Assembly: GCA_937891805.1 (NCBI GenBank)
Contig: CALATK010000157.1
Span: 1-7,143 of the forward strand
Length of the DNA: 7,143 bases
Direction: 5' to 3'
Source: an uncultured Fibrobacter sp.
GTDB lineage: Bacteria > Fibrobacterota > Fibrobacteria > Fibrobacterales > Fibrobacteraceae
Shown in pieces: positions 5,624-7,143 of the stretch. The stretch's first letter is position 1. Each line of letters begins with the position of its first letter. Made by a program: the position numbers and the translations under genes. The notes beneath the pieces were generated by a model, which was not told the origin of the DNA, searched no databases, and saw nothing but the letters and a program-made list of their open reading frames with translations.

Positions 5624-6353
5624 CTTCTCTTTCGGTTTCGTCCTTGACCTGGTGCCGCCTGCCGACGGCTATAATGGTCAGCACCACAAAAATAGCGAGC
5701 ACGATTCCGAAACTGAAACTGCTCATGCCGATGGCCTTGATGCCGTGAATCTTGAGCGAAAACGACTTGCCTCGGGCCTGGTTCCAGCCGGGGGCGATTT
5801 CTAGCCGTGCAGCGGTTTCCATGTGGGTGTGCTTGTTGCCCGATTCCGCCTTCACATCTTCGTACCAGAAATCCGGCGTGTAGAGCTGGTCTATGGGAAT
5901 GGCGACGCGGTTACGGCCTTTCTGCAGGGGCAGTTCTTTCATCAAAAGCCTGAATGTCTTGGCCTTCTTGATATCGGTAATGTCCGGGTCGTAGGTCCAG
6001 AGTTTCACCAAGACCTCTTGAGTCCCCTGGGCTTCCATGTCAAAAATCAGGGAATCCACAAGGGACCAGTTGCGGTAAAGTTTGGCACTGTCCGGATCAA
6101 AGTTCCAGAGAAGCCCGCACCAGGCGGCAAGGGTGGTGTCTTCTCCAAGGGTACAGCGGAAAGAAAGGGCGCCCCCGTCTTTCCCGAATTCAATCCTCGA
6201 CATTCCTCCGTCGGCCTGATCGTCGTAGGCAAGCAGGGTCACGCCCTTTTCAAGAGGGAACACCGTCTCTTCGAAGGTGACCTTAGGGAGCAGCAAGTAA
6301 GCCAGCAGGACCACTGCCGCTATAGCCGAAAGGATGATATAGGTCTTTTTCAT
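5607..6353 (-). CDS. Two-TM membrane protein with extracytoplasmic domain, paralogue of the adjacent regulator
   Basis: No named family recognised; 248 residues. It has an N-terminal TM helix (about 4-22), an outside domain (about 25-208), a second TM helix (about 211-230) and a short, highly charged cytoplasmic end (RRHQVKDETEREDEEQK) without any DNA-binding motif. The outer domain aligns by eye with that of the downstream regulator. SLVDSLIF...VLVKLWTYDPD (97-124) matches SRFDSLEV...VGLRILTDDPQ (100-127) without gaps. VAIPIDQLYTPDFW (150-163) matches VAIADFKTAEWW (155-166), and a LKIHG/LRLWG strand precedes TM2 in both. A galactose-binding-like beta-sandwich is plausible but unproven. The start lies one base after the stop of the zinc-ribbon gene, with only a weak GAG as a ribosome site, so it probably depends on coupling. 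It may be the partner subunit of the regulator. Confidence 0.75.
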   Translation of the reverse strand: MKKTYIILSAIAAVVLLAYLLLPKVTFEETVFPLEKGVTLLAYDDQADGGMSRIEFGKDGGALSFRCTLGEDTTLAAWCGLLWNFDPDSAKLYRNWSLVDSLIFDMEAQGTQEVLVKLWTYDPDITDIKKAKTFRLLMKELPLQKGRNRVAIPIDQLYTPDFWYEDVKAESGNKHTHMETAARLEIAPGWNQARGKSFSLKIHGIKAIGMSSFSFGIVLAIFVVLTIIAVGRRHQVKDETEREDEEQK

Positions 6354-6354
6354 G

Positions 6355-6858
6355 CTACTCGAAGAATTTTTTCAGGTGGATGTTGTACGGAATGGCATCC
6401 AAAGGATCTTCATCGGGTTGTTTTTCACCAAACAATTTAGAAACAAGTGAATCGATAGCGCGGATAAAAAAGAAATGGTGCTTGCCGCTAGAGGCCGGTT
6501 TCTGGAAAGGCGAGTCGATGGTCCGCTTGAGAATGCGCAACACCATGGAAGGCGGCAAATGGAACATCTTGCAGCAGGTGGTCACCTTGCCCTCGTAGCC
6601 GTAGTCGGGAATCTTGCCGTCTACCAACGGTTCACCATGGTCTATGCAGCAGGCGCCTGTCATGTCCGGGTCCGCCACGTTCTTTGCAAGCAAGGCATTG
6701 TACCAGAGCTCGCGGGACTTGTCCGGCAGGTCTCCCCGGAGGGCCGTGGTCTGATCACAGGGGAAAAACACCGAAAAACACTTGGGGCACATGCGCAGGT
6801 CCAGATGACCGATTTTCATCTGGGCGACTTCGGATTTGCAAAACGGGCAGGTACTCAT
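6355..6858 (-). CDS. Zinc-ribbon protein, first gene of the operon
   Basis: A soluble protein of 167 residues with two metal-binding-like clusters. The N-terminal CPFC-x16-CPKC (Cys 4, 7, 24, 27) is a TFIIB-type zinc ribbon of the sort found in short bacterial zinc-ribbon proteins. A second cluster, CC-x2-H (70, 71, 74) and CC-x3-H (95, 96, 100), could bind another metal. The remainder (101-167) has basic and hydrophobic stretches but no clear membrane segment. The function is unknown; nucleic-acid or protein binding is typical for such ribbons. ATG 6858 is chosen because CPFC follows at once; the frame is open to 6945, but the extra 29 residues are encoded by a tandem DNA repeat and would overlap the divergent gene. 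There is no Shine-Dalgarno before the ATG. It ends one base before the next gene. Confidence 0.75.
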   Translation of the reverse strand: MSTCPFCKSEVAQMKIGHLDLRMCPKCFSVFFPCDQTTALRGDLPDKSRELWYNALLAKNVADPDMTGACCIDHGEPLVDGKIPDYGYEGKVTTCCKMFHLPPSMVLRILKRTIDSPFQKPASSGKHHFFFIRAIDSLVSKLFGEKQPDEDPLDAIPYNIHLKKFFE

Positions 6859-6865
6859 AAGGGGG

Positions 6866-6871
6866 AATATA
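6866..6871 (-). promoter_or_regulatory. Possible -10 element of the four-gene operon
   Basis: Minus-strand TATATT ends seven bases before the ATG at 6858. Transcription would then start at or next to the A of the ATG, giving a leaderless message. That fits the lack of a ribosome binding site (CCCCCTT precedes the ATG). No -35 is recognisable because the upstream DNA is the 7-bp tandem repeat. Confidence 0.4.
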
Positions 6872-6874
6872 GTT

Positions 6875-6904
6875 AATTCGGAATTCGGAGTTCGGATTTC
6901 GGAG
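6875..6904. repeat. Heptamer tandem repeat in the divergent promoter region
   Basis: TTCGG occurs at 6877, 6884, 6891 and 6898, exactly seven bases apart, in units of the form (A/G/T)TTCGGA. Four near-perfect copies fill the space between the putative -10 elements of the two divergent genes. Copy number could change by slippage and alter promoter spacing. Confidence 0.8.
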
Positions 6905-6915
6905 TTATTATTAAC

Positions 6916-6921
6916 TAAATT
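6916..6921 (+). promoter_or_regulatory. Possible -10 element of the thioredoxin-fold gene
   Basis: TAAATT (within TAAATTTAG, close to TAnnTTTG) ends six bases before the ATG at 6928. As on the other strand, this distance would give a leaderless transcript, and no Shine-Dalgarno is present (TAGCCC precedes the ATG). Confidence 0.3.
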
Positions 6922-6927
6922 TAGCCC

Positions 6928-7143
6928 ATGGCTAAAGTAGTTCAAATTACCGCTGAAAATTTTGAGACCGAGGTGGCACAGGCCTCCGAAAACCGCGCCG
7001 TCGCCGTACTTTTCTCCTCGGCAGAATACCCCGACTGCGCCCCCTATTCCCAGCTGCTGGGGCAGCTTTCTACCAGCATGGACTTTACGCTGGGCGTCGT
7101 GAGCTGTGACGAACGGGAAAACATGCAGTTGATTCAGGCGTTC
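6928..7143 (+). CDS. Thioredoxin-fold protein resembling CnoX/YbbN, 3' end cut by window edge
   Basis: The first 72 residues are visible. They fit the beta-alpha-beta start of a thioredoxin domain: VVQITAENFETEV, then VAVLFSSAEYPDCAPYSQLLGQL, then FTLGVVSCDERENMQLIQAF. The last segment corresponds to the typical 'lDcDen..la..f' stretch. By eye it aligns without gaps around the active site with E. coli CnoX (YbbN), where the site is SQHC. Here it is YPDC (34-37), so the second cysteine is kept and the first is Tyr. Such proteins cannot work as ordinary dithiol oxidoreductases; CnoX acts as a chaperone with a C-terminal TPR region that hands clients to GroEL/DnaK. Whether TPRs follow here lies beyond the edge. 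It is transcribed divergently from the operon with 69 bases between the starts. Confidence 0.75.
   Translation, partial: MAKVVQITAENFETEVAQASENRAVAVLFSSAEYPDCAPYSQLLGQLSTSMDFTLGVVSCDERENMQLIQAF

Noticed and set aside
6859..6945. Longer N-terminus for the zinc-ribbon protein starting at 6945
   Set aside because: It is encoded by the heptamer tandem repeat, would overlap the divergent gene, and precedes a Met directly followed by the CPFC motif.

Overview
The window looks like chromosomal DNA from a Fibrobacter-type bacterium (phylum Fibrobacterota) or a close relative in the FCB group. This is inferred by eye, not searched. The clues are: a TTG-N20-TATATTTG promoter, which matches the Bacteroidetes/FCB -33/-7 pattern; AT-rich intergenic DNA next to GC-richer genes with strong codon bias; a small lipoprotein whose mature end starts CGSSSS and is very acidic; and tandem palindromic intergenic repeats containing CTGGATCC and GACGTAGGGGGTG. 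No plasmid, phage, IS, CRISPR or tRNA sequence was recognised.

Layout, left to right. (1) 1-2379, minus strand: the first 793 codons of carB, the large subunit of carbamoyl-phosphate synthetase, cut by the left edge. (2) 2380-2817: a gene-poor upstream region. It holds two REP-like palindromic repeats, a perfect 9-bp-stem intrinsic terminator facing carB, a good FCB-type promoter, and the terminator of the next gene. The terminator lies between the promoter and carB, so the stretch is either an attenuated carB leader or a ~150-nt small RNA gene. (3) 2818-3009, minus: a 63-residue lipoprotein. (4) 3125-3158: a strong bidirectional terminator. (5) 3176-3475, minus: an HU-family DNA-binding protein with its own A/T-tract-rich promoter. 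(6) 3595-6858, minus: a tightly packed four-gene operon. In transcription order it encodes a zinc-ribbon protein, a two-TM membrane protein with an extracytoplasmic beta-sandwich-like domain, a paralogous two-TM protein carrying a cytoplasmic half-AraC helix-turn-helix, and a PerM/AI-2E family membrane protein. Junctions are a 1-nt gap, a 17-nt overlap and an 8-nt overlap. (7) 6859-6927: a very short divergent promoter region containing a 7-bp tandem repeat. (8) 6928 to the right edge, plus: the start of a thioredoxin-fold protein resembling CnoX/YbbN and lacking the first active-site cysteine.

The most interesting part is the operon at 3595-6858. Two adjacent, overlapping genes encode membrane proteins of the same plan (N-terminal TM, about 190 residues outside, second TM). 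Only one carries a DNA-binding tail, and that tail is half the usual AraC domain. This suggests a membrane-tethered one-component regulator with a partner subunit that lacks the DNA-binding part, co-expressed with a PerM-type exporter or permease. The ligand, target promoter and transported substrate cannot be read from the sequence.

The rest is housekeeping: pyrimidine/arginine precursor synthesis (carB), nucleoid structure (HU) and protein quality control (CnoX-like).
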